Shown here: piece after piece, positions 1-28,971 of the stretch | How positions within the stretch are numbered: position 1 is the stretch's first letter | Layout of the letters: each line of letters starts with the position of its first letter | Source: Hermatobates lingyangjiaoensis | Lineage: Eukaryota; Arthropoda; Insecta; Hemiptera; Hermatobatidae | Direction: 5' to 3' | DNA: 64,000 nt | NCBI GenBank assembly: GCA_026182355.1 | Contig: JAPFBL010000223.1 | Coordinates: forward strand, 713,001 to 777,000 | The notes under the pieces: model-generated | What the model was told of the DNA's origin: nothing | Seen by the model: only the letters and a program-made list of their open reading frames with translations | The model's database searches: none | Position numbers and translations under genes: made by a program

Positions 1-550
1 CCATGTGAGAAAAACTTGGTCTCACTCACTTCAATCCCTGAGATATATAGAGTTTCCCCTTGGGACTTAGTTACCGTCATTGCGAAACAGACGCTGACAG
101 GATATTGCAATCGTTTGAATGGAAACGGATAGTGGCTTGGAATCAATGGTTACGTGGTATACGCACAGACTCCCCAGTGCCATACCCAGTCATAATGTAT
201 CTGTGCAGTGCACGAACTGAGAGTCGTGTCCCATTGCATATTTTTGGGAGCTCAAGTTTCGTAAAATGAAATTTGTTACTGCTACTAAATCTCAGCATGA
301 TTGGTGCCTCTACTTTAAGTTTTTGAGCAGGCAGTCCAGGAGCAGTCACGGAATCAAGAAATTCAGTTGGATAATAAACTGCTTCCTCATAACTAATCAC
401 TCTCACTTTCTTTACTGACTTGTTCTTTTTTCGGTTTGATATAGCATAAGAACTTGTTTGTTGATTTTTCCTGCCTGTTCATTAGTAAGGGTAGAGAATT
501 GCTCGTTCACAATGCTATTTATTCTGAATAGATAGTACATCTTGTGAATA
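1..550. other. No gene recognised
   Basis: I see no exon, RNA gene or classifiable repeat here. Short open frames on both strands lack recognisable domains and overlap each other, which suggests chance. Confidence 0.5.
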
Positions 551-551
551 T

Positions 552-1010
552 ACACAAATGAAATTAAAATCAACCAACAATACCTACTTGCTAAACCTAT
601 ATATTTTCAAAATAAACATGTCTGTGAAGTTAGTAAAATACAGCTTAAAGGTTCATAACTTCGCTTCTATACTGAATTTTCAATCCATTCAGAACCTATA
701 TATTAAGTTAGACATACACAAATCTAGTGTCAAAATTTCAGCTTGAAACTTTGCTCAGCTCAGCTCTCATGGTGGCTGAGTTTACGTGTGACAACAGTTT
801 TTGCTTTATACGTCCATAACTTCGTCCCTACGTTGAACTTCAAATAAATTTAGAACCTATATTTTAAGTTAGACATACAGAAATCAACTGCCAAAGTTTC
901 ATCTGCTATGTCTTATGGTGACTAAGTTTACTTGTGACAAAATTTTGCGGACAAACCGTTAGAAATTTTTCTAAGGGTGGATTCGGTTTCTCTAATGAAT
1001 GAAACGTAAA
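552..1010 (+). repeat. Interspersed repeat R1, copy 1
   Basis: This stretch is similar, in inverted orientation, to about 20290-20600. Both contain a block about 'cataacttcg' followed by 'ttaagttagacatacaca'-like sequence, and both end near 'ggtggattcggtttctct'. Inside this copy the block occurs twice (near 650-760 and 810-960), so it is internally duplicated. No coding capacity is seen. The class is unknown. Confidence 0.6.
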
Positions 1011-1357
1011 GAAAACTTGAAATGAGTTAATTCTAAGTAATGTACAGACAAAATCATTCTTTTATTTATATAGATTTCATAGAGACTATTTTTATTTAAT
1101 TTATTAACTGTGCATAACAGTCAATGTTTTCTATCTATCCTATTATTTAATCATTTTCTTAAATTTAAATTTGTTTCGAATGTAAAATAACAGTTATTTA
1201 TGTATGATATTAATATTTATTAGAATTAGGATAATTAATTAGCTATCCATAACTTATTTTCAACAATGTTAACTGCACGGCTCAATAAAGGGAAGGTTAT
1301 TTTATATGGAATTTTTTAGTAGTAAAATTCTTTTTATTTATTTGTTAAGCATTTAAA

Positions 1358-1404
1358 ATGATTTCTCATCTTTCAAATAAAGGAGAAGCCGAGGCATTAA
1401 TAAG
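1358..1404 (+). CDS. GLRX3: GLRX3 coding exon 1
   Basis: Short first exon encoding [15 protein letters not shown] plus two bases of an Arg codon. The donor is GTAAAT at 1405. It joins in phase to exon 2 at 1485 after a TTTTAG acceptor. Its sequence is poorly conserved, as expected for the GLRX3 N-terminus. An in-frame stop twelve bases upstream supports this ATG. Confidence 0.75.
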
Positions 1405-4103
1405 GTAAATTTTTGGGCTTTCCAATAGTTCTTTTGAAAGTATTTTTATGGACTAAACATTTAAATCACTTTTTTTGATTTTAGAGGTGCAAGGTATTTG
1501 GTTTTACATTTTTATGCTGAATGGGTTGATCAATGCCAATATATGAATGGAATTATCGACGAGATAGTTTCGTCCGTAGAATTTCCGGATGTTAAATTTG
1601 CAAAAATTCCTGCTGAAGATGTTCCAGATATATCACTAAATTATAATGTTATAGCTGTTCCCACTTTTGTTCTTTTTAAAGCTGGTGTAGTTTTCGATAG
1701 AGTTGAAGGTGCAAACCCTGGTGATTTAAGGGCAAAAATAGAGGCACTGGTGAGTAATTCTGTTAGCTTATTATTAAATTATAAAGCTCTGATTTGAATC
1801 TTAGATCATAAGTTTTCAGTAGAGTTTTGTATGAATAAGTTAAATGTGGCAAATGGCGTAATCTTCTCTTTATGAGGTTTATTAATAATGTTAAAAACAC
1901 TGATTTAGTATATCCCAAGTAATACAATATATTTTCTTTGGTTAGCATCGTCAATAAATCTTAACTGAAATTATACACTTTTTTTCAGTGTTGAGTGTTT
2001 AAAGGTAAAATTGTCAAGTCATACAGTCATCCAGCGAAATGAGACACACGTTTTTGGAGTAGAGACCGGGAATTATTTCTTTAGTAACGTTTTACTGCCA
2101 TTATTTTTTCACTCGCTGGGATGTATATTGTAATCAGTTCGTAAAGAGTATTGTATTCTTGTTTAATAATTGTAGGAAGTTGGTAATATATCCGTTAAAT
2201 CAGGATTGAATCAAGGCCATATTCTTTATATGAAAACATCGCAAAATGTAATACTAACTAGTTGTAGCGGGTAACGATGCAGAATTCATTCAAGGCTGAA
2301 GTTTGTTAAATGATTAATATTTTCATTTTAACCTTTAGTTTAGAAGGGGCTATTTATGAAATTATATCTAATATCCGAATGTATTCATTTATTAATCTTC
2401 AGATTGCTTCGGATGCAGTAACTCCTAAAAGTTTGAAAGAACAGTTAGAAGAATTGATTAACCAATCTCCTGTGATGATTTTTATGAAAGGCAATCCAGA
2501 TGTACCTCGCTGTGGATTTAGTAGACAGCTGATAGAAATCTTAAATAAAATGAATGTTAAGTACGACTCATTTGACATTCTTTCTGATAACACTGTCAGA
2601 GAAGGGTTAAAGGAACATTCTAAATGGCCTACCTATCCTCAGGTTGTAATTCACATATATATATTACACATTTTATTAATTAAAATTAATTTTTTAAATA
2701 TAGATGTTTTTAATTTGTTTCTTGGTTTGTTATTGTTATTGATTTCTTGATTTGTTAATAAGACAATGATCAATTCGAATTTTTTTCTTTGAATTATTGA
2801 TTTAACGTAACGATTGGAGTACGTGCAATTTATAATATATGTATTTGATATAATATAATTTCCTAAGTTTGATGAATATAATTCGATTATTCTAAGAAGC
2901 CATGTTTACAAATATAAGATAAAGTTGTTATCAGTAACTTTTTTAGCTTTACGTATCTGGTCAACTGGTTGGTGGTTTAGATATAGTAAAGGAATTAGCG
3001 GCTACGGGTGAACTGAAATCAATGATTCCAAAAAGTGAAATATCTACTAATTATGAAGGAAACTTATCACAGAGGTGAGGTTATCACTTATCTTTACTGT
3101 GTGGTTAAAATTGTTTTGAATATGTACTGAGAAATTTTATATATAAACATTTTTTTTGATGTATAAGAAACAATTAGGTCTCAGACGATCTCTTTCAACG
3201 GGAATTCATTTTCTTCAGGTTCTGAAGAAGAAGAAAAAGGTTTTATTAGTAAATTGTGGTCAAGAAAATAATATATATATATATTTGTAAAAGTTGGAAG
3301 CAGTCCTTCATTTAAACATATATTGTTAAATAACGCCCCATATTTGGCTTATATCTGTTTCTTACACAATTTCTCCAGTTTCCGGAATTCCTTCCTCGTC
3401 TCTTCATTAAAACTATAAAGCTTATCACCAATATTGTTAGTCGACATGTTTCGAATGTAGATTCATCATTCGTTATTATTCATTCATTCGTTATCTTTCA
3501 TTCATTATATTCCTGATTAATCATCAGGACTATAATGAGAATAATAGTAGGATTGTTAGTTTATATATAGAGGTGGATTACTGTTGGAATGTTCACAGGA
3601 TATCACCCTGGATCACGGGGCATTATGGGGGATTAAGGCAGGGTGGTTGGACTCACCTACTACCTGGCTAATCTGGTTTAGCCTGTTGGAAAATAGTTTT
3701 AAAATTCGGCAAGAATTATTAAGTTGGATATTTATGGCTGGTTGCTTTTCTTGAATTATTAATGCTTCTAATATTTGTAATTTAACATGGTTTCTTTCTT
3801 TAGTGATAATTTTCGTGGAATTCACCATCATTTCTCTTGTGAGTTTTGTCTTATGGAGTGCTGTTTTGCGCATGCTGGCATTTTGGTGCGTCGGCAGAAA
3901 GGTGCATCGTAATTCTTCTTGATAATGAAGTCGTGGTCATTCCTATATAAGCTTTTACGGGCCTCGCAGCTCCCGATATATATATAGTTGGGTTTTTGAC
4001 TCTGACGAAGACCGCTTGTTACGGTTGAAAGATCTTGGTCTTGTTTTCCCATTTCTTAGTGTGGTTTGATCATTGATTGTTATTTCACGTGTTTATGTGA
4101 AAT

Positions 4104-4137
<34 letters not shown>

Positions 4138-7100
4138 AAATAAAAAACGAAGGAAACACACAGAAAGACACAGACATAACTCACATCGATATTTCGACAA
4201 TCGTCGTCATCAGGAGGTGCGAAGAGCGAAGAGTCCCGCAGGAAGACAGGGCGGTACTCTGTACTGGTCTGAGTACCGCCCTGTCTTCCTGCGGGACTCT
4301 TCGCTCTTCGCTCTTCGCACCTCCTGATGACGACGATTGTCGAAATATCGATGTGAGTTATGTCTGTGTCTTTCTGTGTGTTTCCTTCGTTTTTTATTTT
4401 ATTGTAAAAAAGTCCGCTGGACCGTTTCTTTTAATTGTGTATATATATATATATATATATAAACGAAATGCGACCCAAAAGGACTGATAACACTTAAAAT
4501 AAACCATTATTATTATTATTTTTATTTTGACTAGCTATATCTATTTATTTGGTTTGTGTGAATTGTAACTGTGTTCATTATGATTGTTGTATTTTTCAAA
4601 AGTTCTTTTTTTCCTTGTTCGTTTTCTGTTCTGTAGTATAGTCTTTTCATTGCTTTTATAAAACCTAAATAAAATATAAGGTGAATATTTTGTTTAGAAT
4701 AAAAATAAGGTAATACCCGCTCGGTGAATCCTGACTTGTCCAGTCGGTACGATTCCTGGTTGTCAATGACGAACTGTTGAAATGGAGTTATACCAGTTCC
4801 TTCATGGATGCAAAACTTGCTTGCTTTTTGTAATTTGTTATTTAATGACGTTTGACGTTTACTTAAGTTTTTCTTCTTGTCTGTCCTTCCTCTCTAACTT
4901 ATTGAGGCAAATTCTACATTCAATATGCTTAAACCATTACTATTCACTATTTTTTGTATGTTATATAGCTGTATCATTGTTTTCGTTTGTGTGAATTTTT
5001 ATTTTGTTCAGTACTTCAGTTCTAGTTTTTAATCATTTGTTTTCTTCTTTGTTCGTTTACTTTTCCGTAGTATAGTGTTTTCGCTGCGTTTATAAATCCC
5101 AAATAAAATATACATGTGAATATTTTGTTTAGAATGAATAAAAGCGAATCCTCGCTCGGTGTACCCTGACTGGTCCAGTCGGTACATCGCCTCTGGTCGA
5201 AAAGTCCACATTGTCAATGTCAATTCATGTGAAGATATACTAGTTCTTTCCTAGGGGGAAAACTTGCTTTCTTTTTGTGATTTGATGTTTAATGTATGTT
5301 TATATTTATTTACAATTAAAAGAAACGGTCCAGCGGACTTTTTTACAATAAAATAAAAAACGAAGGAAACACACAGAAAGACACAGACATAACTCACATC
5401 GATATTTCGACAATCGTCGTCATCAGGAGGTGCGAAGAGCGAAGAGTCCCGCAGGAAGACAGGGCGGTACTGAACTCGGAAACCGCAGCCAGTACCCCAC
5501 CACTTACCACCAAGCGGGGGAAGGGAGGGAAGGAAATGAAGAGCCAAATTAAGACGTAAAAGGAACGAGTAAAAATTATAACTATAAAAAATTATAAAAA
5601 AGTAGATAAATCAAATTAAAATTAATAAAAATAATAAATAAAAAGTAAAATAAAAAATAATAAATAAATAAATAAAAAATAATAAATAAATAAATAAAAA
5701 ATAATAAATAAATAAATAAATCATAAATAAATTATCGGTTGAGGTTGAGTCCGGGGGAAGAGCGAGCATCAAGTAAGCATATGTATGCCTCCTCTGAAGC
5801 TCTTAGGGTAACTTTATTGTTGGATTCGGGGATCTGTTTCAGGATCTGAACCCTGAAACAGTCATTGAAACTGAGTCCATGCGAGTTCGCATGGATGGCT
5901 ACAGGATAGTTACTGCGTTGACCGACTGAAGCCCTATGACCATTCATACGAAGGCTCAACTTATTAGAAGTTAAGCCAACGTAAAAGGAGTCACACTGAG
6001 TGCAATCCAGTCGGTAAACACAGTTGCTCGAGGTACAGGAGGAATTGACCTGAACCGGGTAGGAACTATGGTGGAGAGGGGATTGCACTCACACTGGATT
6101 GCACTCAGTGTGACTCCTTTTACGTTGGCTTAACTTCTAATAAGTTGAGCCTTCGTATGAATGGTCATAGGGCTTCAGTCGGTCAACGCAGTAACTATCC
6201 TGTAGCCATCCATGCGAACTCGCATGGACTCAGTTTCAATGACTGTTTCAGGGTTCAGATCCTGAAACAGATCCCCGAATCCAACAATAAAGTTACCCTA
6301 AGAGCTTCAGAGGAGGCATACATATGCTTACTTGATGCTCGCTCTTCCCCCGGACTCAACCTCAACCGATAATTTATTTATGATTTATTTATTTATTTAT
6401 TATTTTTTATTTATTTATTTATTATTTTTTATTTATTTATTTATTATTTTTTATTTTACTTTTTATTTATTATTTTTATTAATTTTAATTTGATTTATCT
6501 ACTTTTTTATAATTTTTTATAGTTATAATTTTTTACTCGTTCCTTTTACGTCTTAATTTGGCTCTTCATTTCCTTCCCTCCCTTCCCCCGCTTGGTGGTA
6601 AGTGGTGGGGTACTGGCTGCGGTTTCCGAGTTCAGTACCGCCCTGTCTTCCTGCGGGACTCTTCGCTCTTCGCACCTCCTGATGACGACGATTGTCGAAA
6701 TATCGATGTGAGTTATGTCTGTGTCTTTCTGTGTGTTTCCTTCGTTTTTTATTTTATATTTATTTACTTATATTGGTTGCAAGTGTTCTTCTCCTGGGCA
6801 GAATCCATTGATATTTATAATAACAAATTATTGAAATAATTACGCTCCTTGTTTGGAACTGTATGCTATTCAATAATTAATTGTGTATGTTTGTAAATTT
6901 TGGGAGCAGTCCTTCATTTAAATATATTTCGTTGATGATTTTTCCGTATTTTGCTGAAGTCTTTTTTTTTTCATAAATCTTTCCATGTTTCTAAATGATT
7001 TCTTTTGTTCTTCGTCCAAACGTTGAAGAAAATAAAAAAAGTATTTATAAACCTTGAAAAACTTACGAAAGAAAAAATTATTTCATCAAAATATTGTCAA

Positions 7101-9275
7101 TTATTCAACGATATATTCAATAATTAGTGTACATATGTGGCACTATCCTTTCCTTAAGGCTTGCTTAATTAAAGTGAACCGGTTTCTCAGCATTCACAAT
7201 CTTCTTCTAACTGAGAGATTAGATGTTATGAACCAATTTCTTAAATAGATACAGACTTTCTGCCTTCAGAGGTTATTTTAAGTTAATGTAACGTACACTA
7301 CATCTAAGGTATATCTTCAGTTTGCAGATATAATTAGAAATGTGGAGTGCGGCTTGCGAGAAAGCCACATTAGTGGCTTGCTATTTATCCATGTAATGCA
7401 TTATTATGTACTTTATTAATAAATTTAAGTTCATTTGAAAAACTGTGATGCATATATAAATCAATGTTCAAACCATAATAAGTAATGGGAAAAAAGACTA
7501 AAATCTTTCAACCGTAACAAGTGGTCTTCGTCGTCAGAGTCAAAAACCCAACTTAGTCTCTTTTTCCCATTTCTTATTGTGGTTTGAACTTTGATTGTAG
7601 TTTCACATGTGTATGTATAGATGATTGATCAAATAATCATTGATTGTTATTTCACTTGTTTATGTGAAATCTTTTTATTTATATATCATTGTAGTGAATA
7701 TAAATTAACTGGTTTGATTTTCTAGGCTAGAACAATTAATAAATTCTTCCAAAGTCATGTTGTTTATGAAAGGAGATGAAGTGACGCCTAAGTGTGGTTT
7801 CAGTAAGCAGATAGTACAGATACTGAAAGAGTCTAAGTGAGTTTTTAATTTTTATTTCATAAATTCTAATGTAATATCTTTATATTTTGATTATGTGATG
7901 GTGATACAAGTGATATTATTTTACTAATCAAAATTTACAAGTTAATGATTTTATTTTATTGATAAGTTACTCTAAATCATTAGTTGTTCAATCCGTAATT
8001 GTGTGATTTTTACTCATTCTGAGGTAAAATGGATAAACAAACAAAAGTCTCCACAGAAATGAAGTTTTATTCAAAACAGCAACGCATTTCGAACACTTTG
8101 TGTTCATCAATAGAAAGGTACCTGAGGATGTGGTGCCGAAGGGTTGGTCAAGTGAAAACAACTAGTAGAAAAACCTAGGAAAAGTTACTCTTTTACTATG
8201 AGTGTTGTATAGGGATTTTTTTTTTGTTTAATGACCGACTTAGAACAAAAAATGCTTGGTGAACTACTTGTGTTTAATAAAATCACTATGTCAGCAGAGT
8301 TTATCTGAATCTTTAAAAAAATCATATTTTGAACTGTGTTGGCTTTCGTTCTCACCACTCACCTTCCTTTCCTGAGGGCGACCGTTAAAACGGTCGAAAT
8401 ATTGAATGTGAGTCCTAGTCTTTGTTTTTCATTCCTGTTTCTTAATGTTTTCAAAAGTATTTTGTTTATTTTGATACTAGGGGGGTTATTGAAAATGAGG
8501 ATCTTTAATTTTCCTGATTAGTTTAATTTATATGTTAATAGCGGGAAACTGCAGTGCTAAAGGCCACCTAGGAGGGCTTTGAACATTATTTCACCGGTAT
8601 ACATAAAAATATATTTTCTAAAACCATTGTACATTATACTGTAATTTCACTTTAACAGTAAAACAAGATTAAACTGTACTGGATTAAAGTTATATAGTAT
8701 TCTAATGTTGTAAAAGCACATAAATACTTTGGAAAAATTTTTTATGACAGTTTGACAAAATGACCCACAGACCTTTTGAAAAGGTTCCTGATTTCTCAGA
8801 ACATAAATAGTTGTACTGAATCATCTAGAATTGAATAGTGTTGTAAAAAAGGCGAGAGAGGGGGATAAAAGCTGCGAATGTCTCGCAGCTGTAACTCAGT
8901 AGTTTTGTTTGCAGCAAAAGGGTCTTAGTTGCTGTAATAAATACCTGGATTTTCAGTTAAATATGAGGGAATCTTGCCTTGGATAATAAAAATCATACTG
9001 AAATCAGTTATGTCCATTAGCTGCTGTATCTTTGTTACTTCATTTATGTATTTTTCTTAGTTTATTTCTTTGACCCATTTATAAATATTTTACTTCGCAG
9101 TGTACAGTTCAAGACTTTTGACATTCTTCAAGACGACACAGTTCGACAAGGATTGAAAGAATATTCAAAGTGGCCAACATATCCTCAACTATACATAAAA
9201 GGCCAACTTATCGGAGGTCTTGACATTTGCAAAGAAATGAAGGAAACTGGAGACCTCGAAAAACTACTGTCATAG
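1358..9275 (+). CDS. GLRX3: Glutaredoxin-3 (PICOT), complete six-exon gene
   Basis: Coding exons are 1358-1404, 1485-1749, 2403-2642, 2947-3074, 7726-7836 and 9101-9275. They join in phase to 966 nt, or 321 aa; human GLRX3 is 335 aa. Domain order is a thioredoxin-like domain (aa about 17-104, AEWVDQC with a single Cys33, cis-Pro75), then two monothiol glutaredoxin domains with CGFS at aa 141-144 and 250-253, each followed by WPTYPQ-L-Y and GGLDI glutathione-site motifs. Known role of the family: cytosolic/nuclear protein that binds bridging [2Fe-2S] clusters with glutathione and BOLA2 and moves iron-sulfur clusters. The start ATG follows an in-frame TAA at 1346-1348. Intron 4 (about 4.65 kb) is filled with PLE palindromes. 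The TAG stop is at 9273-9275. The gene converges on FIGNL1. Identification is very secure; the exon 1 start is slightly less so. Confidence 0.95.
1485..1749 (+). CDS. GLRX3: GLRX3 exon 2, thioredoxin-like domain
   Basis: Encodes the Trx fold: [13 protein letters not shown], then the central strand and AVPTFVLF with the cis-proline. The usual CxxC is reduced to one Cys, as in other GLRX3 proteins, so the domain is not expected to be redox-active as a thioredoxin. The donor is GTGAGT at 1750. Confidence 0.92.
2403..2642 (+). CDS. GLRX3: GLRX3 exon 3, first monothiol Grx domain
   Basis: Encodes the helix LKEQLEELI, strand VMIFMKG, active site PRCGFS and FDILSD, ending at WPTYPQ. The acceptor is TTCAG at 2398-2402. 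The donor reads GTTGTA, a weak +3 to +6 context, but the next exon continues exactly as the family does ([13 protein letters not shown]), so the junction is secure. Confidence 0.92.
2947..3074 (+). CDS. GLRX3: GLRX3 exon 4, end of first Grx domain
   Basis: Begins [17 protein letters not shown], the glutathione-binding end of the first CGFS domain, and then the interdomain linker. It ends with two bases of an Arg codon before donor GTGAGG at 3075. That split codon is completed by a G in exon 5. Confidence 0.92.
3178..3271 (+). CDS. Candidate alternative terminal exon of GLRX3
   Basis: Just after exon 4, an acceptor-like AATTAG (3172-3177) opens a frame that matches the exon 4 phase. It runs 30 codons, with an acidic cluster GSEEEEKGF and basic end LWSRK, to TAA at 3269-3271. 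Use of this exon would give a protein with the Trx and first Grx domains but without the second CGFS domain. No homology is recognised and no AATAAA is seen close downstream. It could be chance. Confidence 0.25.
3290..3420. repeat. Interspersed repeat shared with 6893-7030
   Basis: The block starting 'gcagtccttcatttaaa' recurs at about 6905 with a diverged continuation rich in tttccgt/ttcttc. On the minus strand this copy reads [10 protein letters not shown], which resembles charged helices in PLE ORFs. Assignment to a PLE is only a guess. Confidence 0.4.
3995..4080 (+). repeat. PLE-type terminal repeat, family F fragment
   Basis: Contains a hammerhead-like core: CTGACGA at 4002-4008, a stem ACCG/CGGT, then GAAAGATC. 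The same unit recurs at 17724, 26.5-27.1 kb, 41.97 kb, 42.2 kb, 54.5 kb and 63.4 kb. It is followed by 'cccatttctta' and 'gtggtttgatcattgatt', the shared family end. Confidence 0.6.
4135..4402. repeat. Head-to-head palindrome, PLE family A
   Basis: Left arm 4135-4259 and right arm 4271-4402 are reverse complements around an 11-bp centre. The right arm carries one extra ~8-bp 'cgctctt' unit. Each arm ends in a hammerhead-like core (about 4180-4217 on -, 4322-4358 on +). A (TA)n tract abuts the left side and another starts about 40 bp past the right. It lies in GLRX3 intron 4. The same terminal sequence forms the arms of the larger palindrome at 5348-6757. Confidence 0.85.
4322..4358 (+). ncRNA. 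Hammerhead-ribozyme-like motif, family A
   Basis: Reads CTGATGA, one extra C, stem GAC/GUC closed by GAUU, then GAAA, a short AUAU/AUGU stem and GAG, which can pair with the CTC before the core. This fits minimal hammerheads reported in PLE ends. The base at the expected cleavage position appears to be G rather than A/C/U, so activity is doubtful. Further copies: 4180-4217(-), 5393-5430(-), 6675-6713(+), 32585-32625(+). Confidence 0.5.
4545..5310. repeat. Direct duplication, unit about 435 bp
   Basis: The segment at about 4545-4860 is repeated at about 4980-5300. Both include 'tagtatagt', 'aataaaatata', 'gtgaatattttgtttagaat', 'cgctcggtg' and 'cagtcggtac' (4741 and 5176, offset 435). Divergence suggests an old tandem duplication or two adjacent copies of one element. 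The second copy runs into the palindrome at 5348. Confidence 0.65.
5732..6092 (-). pseudogene. PLE ORF C-terminus, GIY-YIG endonuclease (longer copy)
   Basis: The minus-strand frame encodes [18 protein letters not shown], then SLRMNGHR and [10 protein letters not shown]. This is the GIY-YIG (YRLxC..C...YVG-T) endonuclease and its zinc-binding cysteines, known at the C-terminus of Penelope-like retroelement proteins. The reverse transcriptase part is absent, so it is a 5'-truncated copy. The stop is at 5732. Confidence 0.8.
6094..6372 (+). pseudogene. PLE GIY-YIG C-terminus, second truncated copy
   Basis: Mirror copy of the minus-strand ORF. It begins inside the cysteine region ([12 protein letters not shown]) and reads to the identical C-terminal NLNR and stop at 6370-6372. 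No divergence is evident across the encoded 75 residues, which implies recent origin or gene conversion between arms. Confidence 0.8.
7480..7660. repeat. PLE family F, inverted fragments
   Basis: Minus- and plus-oriented pieces of the family F end face each other ('ctttcaaccgtaacaag'...'aaaacccaact' and 'cccatttcttattgtggttt'). It lies 65 bp before GLRX3 exon 5. Confidence 0.6.
7726..7836 (+). CDS. GLRX3: GLRX3 exon 5, second Grx domain, active site
   Basis: Encodes [16 protein letters not shown] and the second CGFS active site ([10 protein letters not shown]). It opens with G that completes the split Arg codon and ends with AA of a split Asn before GTGAGT. The acceptor is TTTTCTAG. Confidence 0.93.
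7985..8115 (-). repeat. Family D repeat fragment (hammerhead-like end)
   Basis: Shares 'ggtaaaatggataaacaa', 'gtctccaca' and 'gaacactttgtgttcatca' with 16.0, 24.6 and 63.5 kb. Read on the minus strand, it gives a degenerate TGATGA...stem...GAAA core. Confidence 0.55.
8335..8440 (+). repeat. Family E repeat fragment (hammerhead-like end)
   Basis: CTGAGGGCGACCGTTAAAA, then CGGTCGAAAT and AATGTGAGTCC. The stem GACCG/CGGTC is perfect, but the core GA is mutated to GG. Related pieces are at 36.12 kb and, inverted, at 41.8 kb. Confidence 0.5.
9101..9275 (+). CDS. GLRX3: GLRX3 exon 6, end of second Grx domain and stop
   Basis: Encodes [29 protein letters not shown] and the C-terminal helix ending LEKLLS, then TAG. 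The acceptor is TTCGCAG. All glutathione-site motifs are present. Confidence 0.95.
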
Positions 9276-9337
9276 TTATTTATATAAAATACTCTTAAAG
9301 GCATGTTTCTCTTTCGATTATGGTTTAATTAAAAACA

Positions 9338-9343
9338 AATAAA
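9338..9343 (+). terminator. GLRX3 poly(A) signal
   Basis: AATAAA lies 63 bases past the stop. This implies a short 3' UTR. Confidence 0.6.
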
Positions 9344-9699
9344 TTAAAACTTAACTGAACTCTATTCTTTTGGATTTAGTTTTTTTTTATTTTGTCACTG
9401 CCATATACCTCTGGATTTGACTCCTAATAAATCTCTATGTATATAATTAGACTGATTAATTAGGGGTTAAAAGGAATGTAAAACTTTTTTATTTGATAAA
9501 ATAATTGGTTAAAGAGTGATTTTATATTATTCCTATCCTTTTTAAATGTTTTGCATAGATATTTTTTTTTGAACCATTAGAACCAAGCTCACCCTTTCCA
9601 AGGTTGGAAAATGTTTTATTAAATGGTATGCCATTTAGTTATGGTTGAATCTACATATTACCTGGTTGATTCTAAATTGCTAGTTTTAAATTATTTTTT

Positions 9700-10150
9700 A
9701 CTTTACTATTAGTAAAGTATAGTGATCGTGAAAAAATTCGATCTCGAAATTTCGACGGAATTATGTTTTGAGGTCCCAGAAGTCGTTTTATGAAGTTTTT
9801 TCGATGATATCTGTGTGTGTGTGTGGGTGAGTGTGTTAGCATTGCTTGTTACCACGCTACGGTCCAGAATCTTTGATAGATCAAGTTGATATTTTACACA
9901 AAAATGCGCCCTATAGTGTAGATGATCCCTATTGTTTAGGGAGAATTATGCATGACGGGAAAGTCACTTTTTTTGCCAAAAACCGGTTTTTAGAAAACAT
10001 TTTTTTCTCCTAAACAGCTAATGCTAGAGTCTTCAAATTTTGGCATTAGCTTTGACCTTACAAATAGAATAAACGAAAAATATATTCAGAATTTTAAAAC
10101 AACGGGAAATATTTTTTTTTAATAAAATGTAAAAAATTTTGACTTATAAT
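9700..10150 (+). repeat. Interspersed repeat R2, copy 1
   Basis: Resembles 59695-60175: 'ttttgaggtccc', 'cagaatctttgat', 'gatattttacacaaaaatg', 'gtgtagatga' and 'aattatgcatga' occur in the same order. A simple (GT)n replaces the (CT)n of the other copy. No ORF is seen, and the class is unknown. It fills the intergenic gap between the two convergent genes. Confidence 0.65.
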
Positions 10151-10794
10151 TCAATCTCAAAGCTTGTGAGAGCGATACAAGTCATACCGTTTGACGGATC
10201 AAAATGTAAACACTTTAAGTCACCTGTACAGTCTTTACCAACGTCATTCATAAAACAAAACCAATGAATATGTCATTGTGTTTTACATACTAACATAGTA
10301 TACTCATTATTATGAGCATAATTGAAAGAATAACCTTTTTTCACACACAAACGTTCTATCCGTGACCTATGTAATAGTATCAGACTCGGTAAGTTTAAAA
10401 AATAAATCATCAAATGTTTTGGAGCTAACTATTTTTGCTGACTTTCGGAGATTTTTGAAACCTCAGGTGAAATTATCTTTAGCAAGGCTTTGTAATTATA
10501 TCAATAAGCTTTTTCAACCATATAGTAAGACAATCACTGATATAGTAGAAAATCACCATCTGTACTTACTCGTATATGCCAATTTTACGTTATAATAATT
10601 TAGAATTAAGTAATTATATTGTACCTAACAACTCTTAAAATTAATTAATTAAGTTAATTATTCATATGTTCATAAATTCACTTTATTTTATTTTCACATT
10701 GAAATTGAGTGTAAGCGACTAATTTTTTTCTACCATCTTTAAAGAAAATGTTTAATTGCTATAGGTATATTAAATATTTACCATTGGTATATTA

Positions 10795-10800
10795 TTTATT
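10795..10800 (-). terminator. FIGNL1 poly(A) signal
   Basis: TTTATT on the plus strand is AATAAA on the minus strand, about 100 bases past the FIGNL1 stop. Confidence 0.5.
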
Positions 10801-10896
10801 ATAGGTACAAATAATAGAATATTTCAACTCTTGTATTAATGATAAACATACAAATAACCAATCTAAAACAATTAATGTAATTATATATATCTGTAA

Positions 10897-28971
<18,075 letters not shown>

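Larger units (their letters stand above)
5348..6757. repeat. 1.4-kb PLE palindrome with near-identical 663-bp arms
   Basis: Left arm 5348-6010 and right arm 6094-6757 are almost perfect reverse complements around 83 bp (6011-6093). The minus-oriented copy is longer and continues through the spacer. The plus copy is cut off at 6094. Each carries a GIY-YIG ORF end, a simple A/T 'aataaataaa' stretch, a 'ggggaagggagggaagg' segment and a family A hammerhead-like end. This looks like two 5'-truncated PLE copies joined head to head. It lies in GLRX3 intron 4. Confidence 0.85.

Noticed and set aside
3613..4052. Minus-strand ORFs before the first palindrome
   Set aside because: No domain, and they overlap the family F terminal repeat.
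5251..5547. 98-aa protein shared with 6558-6839
   Set aside because: It is a frame through both arms of the PLE palindrome terminal region, including the hammerhead-like end; it looks non-coding.
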